DNA from: Desulfatirhabdium butyrativorans
GTDB lineage: Bacteria; Desulfobacterota; Desulfobacteria; Desulfobacterales; DYRK01
DNA length: 31,362 nt
Direction of reading: 5' to 3'
NCBI GenBank assembly: GCA_020718785.1
Contig: DYRK01000004.1
Span: 1 to 31,362, forward strand
Shown: piece after piece, positions 24,428 to 30,818 of the stretch
How the letters are laid out: each line of letters starts with the position of its first letter
Position numbering within the stretch: the stretch's first letter is position 1
Notes under the pieces: model-generated
Seen by the model: only the letters and a program-made list of their open reading frames with translations
Database searches by the model: none
What the model was told of the DNA's origin: nothing
Translations under genes and position numbers: made by a program

Positions 24428-24595
24428 TCAGAGAGTTTCATCAAATCGGATCATGTCCGATGATTTTTCCCGAACCGTTTTTATCAGAATTACTTCTCCT
24501 CTGATTTCACTCATATATTCATCAGTGTTTTTTTTGTCTTTAAATTTTCCCTGCCATCTTTTTTTAATTTGGTATTTTGAAGTAACTCTGGACAT
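24428..24595 (-). CDS. 55-residue protein preceding the DUF499 ATPase
   Basis: A small basic protein starting MSRVTSKYQIKKRW and ending MIRFDETL. ATG 24595 has AGGAG eight nt upstream, and the stop is 15 bp before the ATPase start, whose own Shine-Dalgarno (AAGGAG) follows at once, so it looks like a real, coupled gene. The opening VTSKYQI is like the first strand of AbrB-type (swapped-hairpin) DNA-binding antitoxins, but the rest does not fit that fold clearly. It could be a small subunit or leader regulator of the DUF499/DUF1156 system. Function unknown. Confidence 0.6.
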   Translation of the reverse strand: MSRVTSKYQIKKRWQGKFKDKKNTDEYMSEIRGEVILIKTVREKSSDMIRFDETL

Positions 24596-24631
24596 TTATT
24601 TTTCTCCTGAATCAATCTGTCGGATTGTCAG

Positions 24632-24737
24632 CAGATCAAAAATGCCTCCCTGCCGCTCCCGGCGGATTGACAAATCCGCCGGAAATGCTTGGGATTTGTC
24701 AATCCCAAGCGAGCATTTCGGGAAATTTTTCGATCTG
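24632..24737. repeat. Inverted-repeat element with CAGATC...GATCTG ends
   Basis: CAGATCAAAAAT at 24632 faces ATTTTTCGATCTG ending at 24737. Inside are two perfect hairpins, GGCGGATT/AATCCGCC (24661-24680) and GCTTGGGATT/AATCCCAAGC (24687-24710), the latter flanked by AAATGC/GCATTT. No reading frame is present. Together with the next repeat it forms the 270-bp gap between the YefM-like gene and the 55-residue gene. Confidence 0.75.
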
Positions 24738-24747
24738 ATGTAGCAGG

Positions 24748-24889
24748 GTCACAATTTGCGCTTTTCAAATTTTCTGTAAAACGCCCAGGCTTAAAACAGA
24801 TGCAAATCGTTTTATCGGCAAAACGGTTTGCGTCTGTTTTAAGCAGCGGCGTTTTACAAAAGCGCAGATTATACCGGTGGGCAGTATAT
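24748..24889. repeat. Palindromic element, second full copy of the 11362-11520 family
   Basis: Left half ACAATTTGCGC, CTGTAAAACGCCC, AACAGATGCAAATCG; right half TGCGTCTGTTTTAAGCAG, GGCGTTTTAC, GCGCAGATTATACCGG, ending GTGGGCAGTATAT. The right end runs into the YefM-like gene and encodes its last seven or so residues and stop. It sits where a partner toxin gene would be expected. Confidence 0.9.
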
Positions 24890-25153
24890 CGTCATATCTG
24901 AAAAAACTTCTTCTAGGGATTTTCCGACCGACCTGCCTGCATCATGGTCTTCAAATGACTGAACAAGTGCTTTCAAAGCTTTTTTGTCGTTTAACAGACG
25001 CATGGTTTCTTTATATGATTCCCATTCATCCATAGAGATTAAGACCATATTACCGTTTTTATGAGTCAGAATCACCTGATCATGATCACAAACGATCTGC
25101 CTGTGCAGCTCATATAAACGACTGCGTGCTTTTGAAACGCTCATCACTTCCAT
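24869..25153 (-). CDS. Phd/YefM-type antitoxin without a toxin partner; C-terminus encoded by a repeat
   Basis: A 94-residue type II antitoxin. MSVSKARSRLYELHRQI matches the DNA-binding N-terminal part of Phd/YefM, and ILTHKNGNMVLISMDEWESYKET matches the strand-helix signature. Such antitoxins bind their own promoter and block a YoeB/RelE or Doc toxin. No toxin gene follows; instead a palindromic element begins, and the last residues (IYCPPV) and stop come from its conserved end. The natural C-terminus, which would bind the toxin, may therefore be altered. I chose ATG 25153 (another ATG is at 25144) over the longer frame from 25219. It lies 43 bp after the BolA-like gene. Confidence 0.85.
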   Translation of the reverse strand: MEVMSVSKARSRLYELHRQIVCDHDQVILTHKNGNMVLISMDEWESYKETMRLLNDKKALKALVQSFEDHDAGRSVGKSLEEVFSDMTIYCPPV

Positions 25154-25196
25154 TTTATTTATCCGCCTTGTTTTTTCTCTCTTCAGAATCTGATAC

Positions 25197-25454
25197 CTAT
25201 CCTGCGTCTTCTTCCTCAACTTCGGCAGGGGTCATCGTCAGCAGCCCTATGATTTTGGAATTCGTTTCTTCGTCAAGAATTTTGTCGAGCTTATCCCACA
25301 GCATATTCTGACGTTCGAGCTGTGATTTGCCGAGAAAACTGTCCGAAATTATGAATCCTCCGATTCTTCCTTCCGGGGTTACTTCCAGTTCCGGTTTCGG
25401 ATTATCCAATCCCAGTTGCGAAATAATTTTTTCTAACTCTTCTTTGATGTCCAT
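25197..25454 (-). CDS. BolA-like small protein paired with a HEPN-like gene
   Basis: An 85-residue protein. Residues 33-79 follow the BolA signature closely: GFIISDSFLGKSQLERQNML then a helix and TMTPAEV, compared with the BolA pattern vxxSDxFxGxxxLxRHRxxY ... TxxEW. The conserved His after Arg, which in BolA-glutaredoxin complexes binds a [2Fe-2S] cluster, is Gln (Q49). This argues against an iron-sulphur role and for a nucleic-acid or protein-binding one. The ATG at 25454 overlaps the end of the upstream HEPN-like gene by 22 nt, so the two are translationally coupled. A BolA-like partner for a HEPN protein is not a pairing I know. The fold call is from pattern matching only. Confidence 0.6.
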   Translation of the reverse strand: MDIKEELEKIISQLGLDNPKPELEVTPEGRIGGFIISDSFLGKSQLERQNMLWDKLDKILDEETNSKIIGLLTMTPAEVEEEDAG

Positions 25455-25882
25455 TGTCTTATTCCCATCCTGATGATTTCCAAGGCATTGCTGATGATAA
25501 TATCGGAATTCGGTTTCAGAATATCTCCTTTGATTCCTCTGTCCAGATTTAATCTTTTAAATTCAGATAATAGTCTCTCATAAGAAGCAAATCGGTAATT
25601 GTTTTTCCAACGCGACCATACCTCTCCCAACATTGCTGACAACTTTATCCTGTCACGCCGATGAATAAAATCAGCTATACCGCATTCTCTGAGAAGGCTT
25701 ACAAGATCATGCCTGCTTTCAAACTCAGCGTTTTTTCTTGTTTTGTATGCAATCAGCAGACATTCGACCGAGACACCCGCAAGATAAATCGCTGCTGCAT
25801 AGCGTTTCATATTATGCAGTCTTCTGGCATCGTCAATGCGTTCCTGTGATGCTTCAAGGTAATGCTCAGGTCTGAATCTCAT
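25433..25882 (-). CDS. HEPN-like protein
   Basis: A 149-residue, all-helical protein. The N-terminal half (YLEASQERIDDARRLH, RYAAAIYLAGVSVECLLIAY, then RHDLVSLLREC) has the HEPN layout: helix with paired-gene-type 'YAAAIYLAGxxxE' and a following HDL. Many HEPN proteins are RNases in toxin-antitoxin or defence systems through an R-x4-6-H motif. I see no clear copy of that motif, only the RHDL segment, so catalysis is uncertain. ATG at 25882, with GGAGG about 14 nt upstream. It is first in a unit with the BolA-like gene (overlap 22 nt) and probably the YefM-like gene, and starts just beyond the terminator of the methylase/MNT/HEPN unit. Confidence 0.65.
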   Translation of the reverse strand: MRFRPEHYLEASQERIDDARRLHNMKRYAAAIYLAGVSVECLLIAYKTRKNAEFESRHDLVSLLRECGIADFIHRRDRIKLSAMLGEVWSRWKNNYRFASYERLLSEFKRLNLDRGIKGDILKPNSDIIISNALEIIRMGIRQWTSKKS

Positions 25883-25919
25883 AACTCGTAGCTCAACTCC
25901 CTCCGGTCACCTGATACTG

Positions 25920-25947
25920 TTTTTATCACATTCCCCCCGAAAGTCAA
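25920..25947 (-). promoter_or_regulatory. Possible promoter for the HEPN-like/BolA-like unit
   Basis: On the minus strand TTGACT (25942-25947) is followed after 16 bp by TAAAAA (25920-25925), 38 bp before the ATG at 25882. The -35 overlaps the T-rich tail of the upstream terminator. The -10 is poor, so confidence is low. Confidence 0.35.
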
Positions 25948-25981
25948 ACAAAAACAGCCCGCAGGCGTGAACCTACGGGCT
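25945..25981 (-). terminator. Rho-independent terminator after the MNT-HEPN genes
   Basis: On the minus strand the stem AGCCCGTAGG/CCTGCGGGCT (one mismatch) is followed by GTTTTTGTTTG. It lies 21 bp past the HEPN stop at 26003 and ends the methylase-MNT-HEPN transcription unit. Confidence 0.85.
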
Positions 25982-26002
25982 ATATTGCAGGAAACGGAAT
26001 TT

Positions 26003-26389
26003 TCAGGCGATTAACCCTAACGACAACCGTGCAGCTTTACGGAATACACGGCATCGGTTACGGGCATCTTTTGCACAATCCTTATCTGCCGACTCTCCCG
26101 GGTAGCGATAACTTACGCTGAAATCCGTAAGAAATGCCAAATCCTGTCGGTATATTACCCAAAATGGTTCGACAGCAAGAGTCTGTTCAAGCAGTGCCAC
26201 CAAATCATGAATTTTTGCAAAAAATATTCCTGCCTCGCAAAGCCTGGCTTTCAGATACTTTTCAGCGCATTGCTGGGCATGAAAGCAGATTCCGTCATAA
26301 TTCGGATTTTTTCTGGCTCTTGATTCACGCTCAAGCATTGCGAAATCACCTTCCGCTTTCATTACCCATTCTTCAGTGACGGGCTTCAT
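26003..26389 (-). CDS. HEPN domain protein (toxin-like partner of MNT)
   Basis: A 128-residue HEPN protein of the COG2250 type, shown by CFHAQQCAEKYLKARL, IHDLVALLEQ and the C-terminal SYRYPGE signature. Proteins of this group pair with MNT nucleotidyltransferases as toxin-antitoxin modules; HEPN partners are RNases or are held inactive by AMPylation. The canonical R-x4-6-H RNase motif is not obvious here, so catalytic competence is open. I chose ATG 26389, with GAAGG seven nt upstream, because the longer open frame has no homology to the family. It overlaps the MNT gene by 17 nt and is followed by a terminator, so it closes the methylase operon. Confidence 0.88.
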   Translation of the reverse strand: MKPVTEEWVMKAEGDFAMLERESRARKNPNYDGICFHAQQCAEKYLKARLCEAGIFFAKIHDLVALLEQTLAVEPFWVIYRQDLAFLTDFSVSYRYPGESADKDCAKDARNRCRVFRKAARLSLGLIA

Positions 26390-26690
26390 AAAGAAGCCTT
26401 CCGTTTTGAAGTATGTCCTGCATAAAAAAATCGCCCATAGAAAGCCGATGCTCAACATTTTCAGGAGTCCGAACCAGAAGATCAAGCGGAAAATGAGGCA
26501 TGAGTTTCATCCGTATTTCAACAGATTTCTCTGTCGCTCTGCCTTTAAACGGCATGACAACCAGCAGATCAACATCCGAATCCGGCGTGGGGTTGCCGTT
26601 TGCGTAAGAACCGAACAGAATAATCCGATGCGGTTCAAACTCCTTTGCAATCCGAAAGCTGAAATCTTCAATCTGGCTCATGTTTATCAT
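26373..26690 (-). CDS. MNT-type nucleotidyltransferase (antitoxin of the MNT-HEPN pair)
   Basis: A small nucleotidyltransferase of about 105 residues. The catalytic pattern GSYANGN...SDVDLLVVM is complete: GS, then DxD aspartates in PDSDVDLL, with the third acidic residue in FPLDLLV. MNT proteins neutralise HEPN toxins, in some systems by adding AMP to a tyrosine. Several starts are possible (GTG 26702, ATG 26693, 26690 and 26681); I chose 26690 for its spacing of five nt from GAGGT. The gene begins right at the stop of the DUF1156 methylase and overlaps the HEPN gene, so all three are probably one transcript. Confidence 0.88.
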   Translation of the reverse strand: MINMSQIEDFSFRIAKEFEPHRIILFGSYANGNPTPDSDVDLLVVMPFKGRATEKSVEIRMKLMPHFPLDLLVRTPENVEHRLSMGDFFMQDILQNGRLLYEARH

Positions 26691-26698
26691 CATACACC

Positions 26699-29527
26699 TC
26701 ACATATTTTCGTCAAACAAGCTCTGCTCTCTGCCCGGTGTTTTCCCTTCCCTTCTTGTTTCTATCTTTAACGTTTCTTTTTCAGAAAGTAAAGCATTTAT
26801 GATTTTTCTGTCTTTTAATTCTCTCGGCAGGATTTCAAAGAGAGTTTGCGCCAATTTCCATAAGAGATCATTGTCAATTCTTTGATTTTGTTTTAAGAAT
26901 CTGACAAGATCGCTTCTTTTTTCCTGTTTCCACAAGCGCATGGCAATATGCAGTTGGTCAATCAGCGGCGCATCGGCATCTAATTTTTCATAAGAGGGAA
27001 GATGATCTTCTCTGTCTGCAAGCATGGCAAGCCGGGCTTTGTCTTCTTCTCTGACAATATAGTGATAGTGATCCGAAAATTCTTTGGCGTCTTCCTGTCC
27101 GCAGCCGATTTGGGCTACAAGACGAATATCATCCCATTTCTGCTCCGATATGCCGTAAATATTTGCCACAACAAAATAAAAACGGCTGTGAACATCTCCG
27201 CTGAATGCGCCGGCAATGGTTTTCAGGGCGATTTCTCTCACATCATTGAGCAAGTCCGCAATTGCAACCGGCTCGCCTTGTTTTTCAACATATTCATATT
27301 GTCCGACAACGCCGACAGCAGGACCGTAACAGGCGACAATCAAATCCGCTCCCCGAAAGCCGTATCCCCAGAATCGCTCGATGCTGTCTTTGACGACTTT
27401 TTCGATTTCTGTTCGGACTTTGTTGTAAGTCGTGGCTTTGCTGTAAACTCTGGGGCGGCATACGACTGTTACCGAAGAAGATAAGGCTGACATTGTGGCT
27501 TTCAAAGCAGTGGTCAGTTCCGTATCAATGGGATAAGTGGCGGTAACATTCAATCCGGCGTTGAAAATGGCATTGATTAAGGCTGTCCATGCGTGAGTGC
27601 TTTGATGAGCAAACATGACGGTTATCACGCCGTTTTCTTTACATAAACGCTTGGCTTCAATAAGGCTGTCAGTCAGTTTTTTCTCAAAATGCTGATTGGC
27701 TTTTTCTGCACTTCCCTTATGCCGATGTTTCAGAGCAGTTGCTTCTTCGGATTTCGGCGTCAAAGGTGTTGAAAATATCTCTGGAAAAACATCTCCCAGA
27801 CTTTTTTTGAGCCAGATATAAAAAAAATCTGATAAGTCAGCATAAGCAATAGAGTCAAAATAGGGCGGATCAGTTACCACAATATCAGCAGTTTGACTTG
27901 GATAATTTATTGATGAGGCATCGCCTAATAGAACTTGTATATTCTGTTTGTAATATCCATTAGTTGGGCTTTCGTGTTTTAGAAAATCAAGTATCCAATC
28001 TAATTGACTCATTGCGCCGCCACCAACTTCTGATATTGGAACAGTTTCAGGATAATCCCAAACCATAGGAATTGCGTGTCTTCCGAAAGCATGTTCAAAT
28101 GTTTCTCTCTTGGTATGTAATACTCCAATGTTTGAACACCTTGATACAACTCGACTAATAAATAAACCCGAATAGGCTAAGACAGCTTTTTTATCAATAT
28201 TACCTCCTATTTTCTCATTTTTCATTTCCTCAACAAAATATTGTATCGCTACAAGCTGTCTTTGATTGAATAAATCTCCCCATCTCGGCATACCATAATA
28301 AAGTGCTGGTGAAATAATACAAGTTCCGGGTATGCCAACAATATCCGAATAAACCAATTCATTTGGTTTTTCTATGGTTTTAGATAACTCTTCCGCCATT
28401 GCAAAAGCATCCGAATCAGTCTGCTCAAGCGGACGATAATCTTTTCCATCTTTTGTATCGGTTATCACGCAAACCATTCTCTCGCCCAAATTGCCGTTTA
28501 TTCCCGCAGTTCTCAAATCCGCAACCGGCGTGATTTCGGAACAAAAGGGGCAACGGACATTCCCCCGATTCAGCATGGTGCCTTGTTTCAGCGTTATCTC
28601 ATTTCCTTTGGCAATTCCGAATCGTATCTCATCGTTTCCGATAGTCATGGTCAGCGCAACCTGTTTCCCTTTTTTATCGCAGACCATCATGGATTTGAGC
28701 AGCGGCATCTGTTTTTTGCAGCTCGGATTACTGCAAGGAGCGGTTCTTGCCCAGAGATAGCCGACAACCGGATGTCCGTCTTTTCCCTGCGGATACAAAT
28801 GCCCGATTCGCTGTTTTACCCGTTCCAAGATATTTTTGGCGTGACGTTCCACATCGTAAGCCAGTTTATTCGCTATGATTTTCTTTCCGCCGATTTCATC
28901 TTCATCAGCGATTTCAAAGGGTTTTCCGTATTTGTAGGGAAATTCAAATGTGCAGCGTTGAATCAGATGCGCCACCGGATTATAATCATTGGCAATCACA
29001 TTGCATCCCAGCCGAACCGCTTCCAGCGGAATTGCCCCGCCGCCTGCAAAAGGATCAAGCACGGTCGGCGTATCTTCATAAGCCGCCTGAATCAGTTCCC
29101 TTGCAATCTTCAGAATATCGGGATTGATCGAAGATTCCCATTTGACGAGACAGGCATCATCCAGCATTTCTTTGGTCGCAGGAGACGTATCGCTTTTGCC
29201 TTCGTCAAAGGCGATTTTCTTTTCAGACCATTTCGCAATAAAGGCAAGCAGCCGATTTCTCAGCGTATCTTCCTGATGGCGGTAAGGCTTGTATTTCGGA
29301 TTGCTGCCGAGCAATTCCCGTACCTTGTCTTTGAATGCCTGCGGACATTGCGGATCATCCGGATCCGGCACTAAAGAAGCAAAGACAATGGCTCGACATG
29401 CAGGGAGCGGTCGTCTTGCCCACCAGAGATGAAGCGTTGAAATATGCCCGTGCCGCAGTGATTTATCCCTGACAGATTCAGCCGAGATTTCTTTGATGGG
29501 CAATGCGATTTCGATGAGTTTTTTCAT
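26699..29527 (-). CDS. DUF1156 DNA methylase with zinc-ribbon motifs (COG1743)
   Basis: Predicted adenine-type DNA methyltransferase of 942 residues. The DUF1156 N-terminus is clear (LIEIALPIKEISAESVRDKS, then HGHISTLHLWWARRPL). The SAM site is DPFAGGGAIPLEA (158-170) and the amino-methylation motif is DPPY (553-556) in VVTDPPYFDSIAYADL. Two CxxC-like pairs (C265/C270 and C326/C329) form a probable zinc ribbon. The family (COG1743) is found in archaeal and bacterial defence islands beside DUF499 ATPases and is thought to mark self DNA. Here MNT-HEPN genes follow directly, a toxin-like pair precedes with a 3-bp gap, and the DUF499 gene is 2.3 kb downstream. No helicase or restriction nuclease lies in the window. 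Confidence 0.92.
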   Translation of the reverse strand: MKKLIEIALPIKEISAESVRDKSLRHGHISTLHLWWARRPLPACRAIVFASLVPDPDDPQCPQAFKDKVRELLGSNPKYKPYRHQEDTLRNRLLAFIAKWSEKKIAFDEGKSDTSPATKEMLDDACLVKWESSINPDILKIARELIQAAYEDTPTVLDPFAGGGAIPLEAVRLGCNVIANDYNPVAHLIQRCTFEFPYKYGKPFEIADEDEIGGKKIIANKLAYDVERHAKNILERVKQRIGHLYPQGKDGHPVVGYLWARTAPCSNPSCKKQMPLLKSMMVCDKKGKQVALTMTIGNDEIRFGIAKGNEITLKQGTMLNRGNVRCPFCSEITPVADLRTAGINGNLGERMVCVITDTKDGKDYRPLEQTDSDAFAMAEELSKTIEKPNELVYSDIVGIPGTCIISPALYYGMPRWGDLFNQRQLVAIQYFVEEMKNEKIGGNIDKKAVLAYSGLFISRVVSRCSNIGVLHTKRETFEHAFGRHAIPMVWDYPETVPISEVGGGAMSQLDWILDFLKHESPTNGYYKQNIQVLLGDASSINYPSQTADIVVTDPPYFDSIAYADLSDFFYIWLKKSLGDVFPEIFSTPLTPKSEEATALKHRHKGSAEKANQHFEKKLTDSLIEAKRLCKENGVITVMFAHQSTHAWTALINAIFNAGLNVTATYPIDTELTTALKATMSALSSSVTVVCRPRVYSKATTYNKVRTEIEKVVKDSIERFWGYGFRGADLIVACYGPAVGVVGQYEYVEKQGEPVAIADLLNDVREIALKTIAGAFSGDVHSRFYFVVANIYGISEQKWDDIRLVAQIGCGQEDAKEFSDHYHYIVREEDKARLAMLADREDHLPSYEKLDADAPLIDQLHIAMRLWKQEKRSDLVRFLKQNQRIDNDLLWKLAQTLFEILPRELKDRKIINALLSEKETLKIETRREGKTPGREQSLFDENM

Positions 29528-29530
29528 GTT

Positions 29531-29737
29531 TTAACGCCGATCTATGGCTGTATGAATATTTTGCTGTATAGAATCAATGAGATGAATCAGATTTTCTTTT
29601 GGTTCATTTCGATAAATTTTATCCTTCAGAATATCCAACATCTCACTAATCATTCGTTCCGCCCTTGATTCATAATAGGCTTTTGCGAATTGCGGGTCTT
29701 CCATCTGGTTCTGAAACAAGCGTTCATAATTTGTCAT
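29531..29737 (-). CDS. HTH-less antitoxin-like partner of the RelE/HigB-type toxin
   Basis: A 68-residue helical protein. Its start (YERLFQNQMEDPQFAKAYYE) resembles the N-terminal segment of HigA-type antitoxins, which usually continues into a helix-turn-helix; here the HTH is missing and a helical, charged tail follows (MISEMLDILKDKIYR). The ATG at 29737 overlaps the toxin stop as ATGA, so the two are coupled, and its own stop is 3 bp before the methylase ATG. It may neutralise the toxin by the N-terminal segment alone and leave regulation to another protein (inference). Confidence 0.65.
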   Translation of the reverse strand: MTNYERLFQNQMEDPQFAKAYYESRAERMISEMLDILKDKIYRNEPKENLIHLIDSIQQNIHTAIDRR

Positions 29738-30093
29738 ATCCCGGACTCCATCTTATAAAGATTCCTTAATTCTTTTGCTCTTTCTATCTCTTTTCTCGGC
29801 GTTTTCTGGGTTTTTTTGATAAATCCGTGTGTAATGATAATTTTTGCTCCCCTCTGATAAAAGTAAAGACTTCTTGAAATTTTCTCTGTCAACAGTGTCC
29901 GTAATTCAAAAATTCCGTCCCCAAGATGTTTTGACAGATTTTCTTTTATCGGGAGATGGTGCTCTTTCAGTTTTATGAAATAATTTATAGTTTCAAAGAC
30001 TTTTGCTCTCTCAGAAATTGAAAGATTCAGTACAAATTCCTCAAAAGGCTTTTTTCCATTTTTCAGTTCAACATATTCAACTGTATATTTCAT
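29734..30093 (-). CDS. RelE/HigB-type toxin (phage Gp49-like family)
   Basis: A 119-residue RelE-superfamily protein of the Gp49/HigB-like branch: KKPFEEFVLNLSISERAKV, HLGDGIFELRTLL, SRSLYFYQRGAKIIITHGFIKK and the C-terminal TPRKEIERAKELRNLY are its hallmarks. Members are ribosome-dependent mRNA nucleases. I chose ATG 30093 rather than the TTG six nt upstream because the family begins MKYTVEYxE; no good Shine-Dalgarno is seen. It is the first gene of the unit with the small antitoxin-like gene and the DUF1156 methylase. A duplicated piece of the methylase start lies immediately upstream. Confidence 0.88.
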   Translation of the reverse strand: MKYTVEYVELKNGKKPFEEFVLNLSISERAKVFETINYFIKLKEHHLPIKENLSKHLGDGIFELRTLLTEKISRSLYFYQRGAKIIITHGFIKKTQKTPRKEIERAKELRNLYKMESGI

Positions 30094-30110
30094 TATCAAT
30101 ATTTGACAGA

Positions 30111-30134
30111 CAATGCAACTTCGATGAGTTTTTT
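30111..30134 (-). repeat. Duplicate of the first ~8 codons of the DUF1156 methylase gene
   Basis: CAATGCAACTTCGATGAGTTTTTT at 30111-30134 matches 29501-29524 at 22 of 24 positions. In the downstream copy these bases encode KKLIEIAL at the methylase N-terminus. The upstream copy is a non-coding vestige in front of the toxin gene. The toxin pair thus lies exactly between the two copies. Confidence 0.8.
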
Positions 30135-30139
30135 TACGA

Positions 30140-30166
30140 GCCGGACGATTTTGTAAATCGTCCGGC
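30140..30166. repeat. Perfect 12-bp stem hairpin next to AAAACG-family repeat debris
   Basis: GCCGGACGATTT and AAATCGTCCGGC are perfect inverses around TGT. The following 30170-30208 (AAAACGATTTGTGTCTGTTTTAAGCA and GGGCATTTTACT) is a decayed piece of the family seen at 11362-11520. It lies between the HigA stop and the toxin gene and could stop transcription from HigBA. Confidence 0.75.
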
Positions 30167-30208
30167 TGATAAAACGATTTGTGTCTGTTTTAAGCATGGG
30201 CATTTTAC

Positions 30209-30508
30209 TCAGGCTGCTATAAAAGGCTGTATGTTTTTTATTGCTTGAAAATTCGGAGAATGATGTGCATCCCAAAGATCAACTGCCAACTGCAAGTTCA
30301 GCCATAATTCAGGAGTTGTATTTGTAAATCTGCCAAGCCGCAATGCAAAATCAGCGGTGATTCTCTGTTCTTCATTAATTATTTTATAAATGATTTCAGG
30401 AGATACACCGACAGCTACGGCAAATTCTTCCTCAGATATGGCAAATTCTTTGAGAATATCTTCTTTGATAAATATTCCCGGATGATTGGGTCTTTTTTTA
30501 GGCAACAT
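30209..30508 (-). CDS. higA: HigA-family antitoxin (HTH)
   Basis: A 99-residue HTH antitoxin of the HigA/VapI type: HPGIFIKEDILKEF, the helix-turn-helix about 24-55 (SEEEFAVAVGVSPEIIYKII), NEEQRITADFALRLGRF and the family ending TTPELWLNLQLAVDLW. It binds the toxin encoded just upstream and the shared promoter. I chose ATG 30508 with GAGGA nine nt upstream; the longer frame overlaps the toxin gene. It follows the toxin stop by 13 bp, the usual toxin-first order of HigBA. The stop abuts repeat debris. Confidence 0.92.
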   Translation of the reverse strand: MLPKKRPNHPGIFIKEDILKEFAISEEEFAVAVGVSPEIIYKIINEEQRITADFALRLGRFTNTTPELWLNLQLAVDLWDAHHSPNFQAIKNIQPFIAA

Positions 30509-30521
30509 AAATTTAATTCCT

Positions 30522-30806
30522 CTAATGATAATCCTCAAAAAATACGTCATAAACATTATTATCGTTATGCCATTCAAAACTGATACGCCATTGATTGTTG
30601 ATCCAAATGGCATAACGAGGCGGTTCAAAACCTTCAAGAGAATGGAATTTGTTGGACGGCGGAAAATACAAATCTTCGATTTTCTTTGCAGCATTAAGCA
30701 ATTCAAGACGCCGCCGGACTTTTTTGCATAGTTCTTTGTCTATCAGCTTTACATTCTCGCCGCCAAAAATTTTTTTGGTAATTTTATCCCGAAATGTGAT
30801 GATCAC
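30522..30806 (-). CDS. higB: HigB-family toxin (RelE superfamily mRNA interferase)
   Basis: A 94-residue HigB/GraT-like toxin, shown by ITFRDKITKKIFGGE at the start, the central KVRRRLELLNAAKKIEDL, NKFHSLEG and the C-terminal YAIWINNQWRISFEW and VFFEDYH. HigB toxins cut mRNA on the ribosome. Start is GTG 30806 with AGGA nine nt upstream, consistent with the family's N-terminus. It is transcribed away from the palindromic array, which begins about 13 bp upstream, so the array occupies the place of its promoter or lies right behind it. Confidence 0.93.
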   Translation of the reverse strand: MIITFRDKITKKIFGGENVKLIDKELCKKVRRRLELLNAAKKIEDLYFPPSNKFHSLEGFEPPRYAIWINNQWRISFEWHNDNNVYDVFFEDYH

Positions 30807-30818
30807 CCGATTTTCCTA

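Noticed and set aside
24428..24595. Calling the 55-residue gene an AbrB antitoxin
   Set aside because: Only the first seven residues (VTSKYQI) fit; the glycine-rich turn and second hairpin expected for AbrB are missing.
26003..26389. Claiming an active HEPN RNase site
   Set aside because: I could not find a convincing R-x4-6-H motif in this protein or in the 25433-25882 protein, so RNase activity is left open.
21671..29527. Assignment to DISARM or BREX
   Set aside because: No DUF1998 (DrmB), DISARM helicase, PLD nuclease, PglZ or BrxL is present. Only the DUF1156 methylase and DUF499 ATPase are recognisable, so naming a full known system would overstate the evidence.
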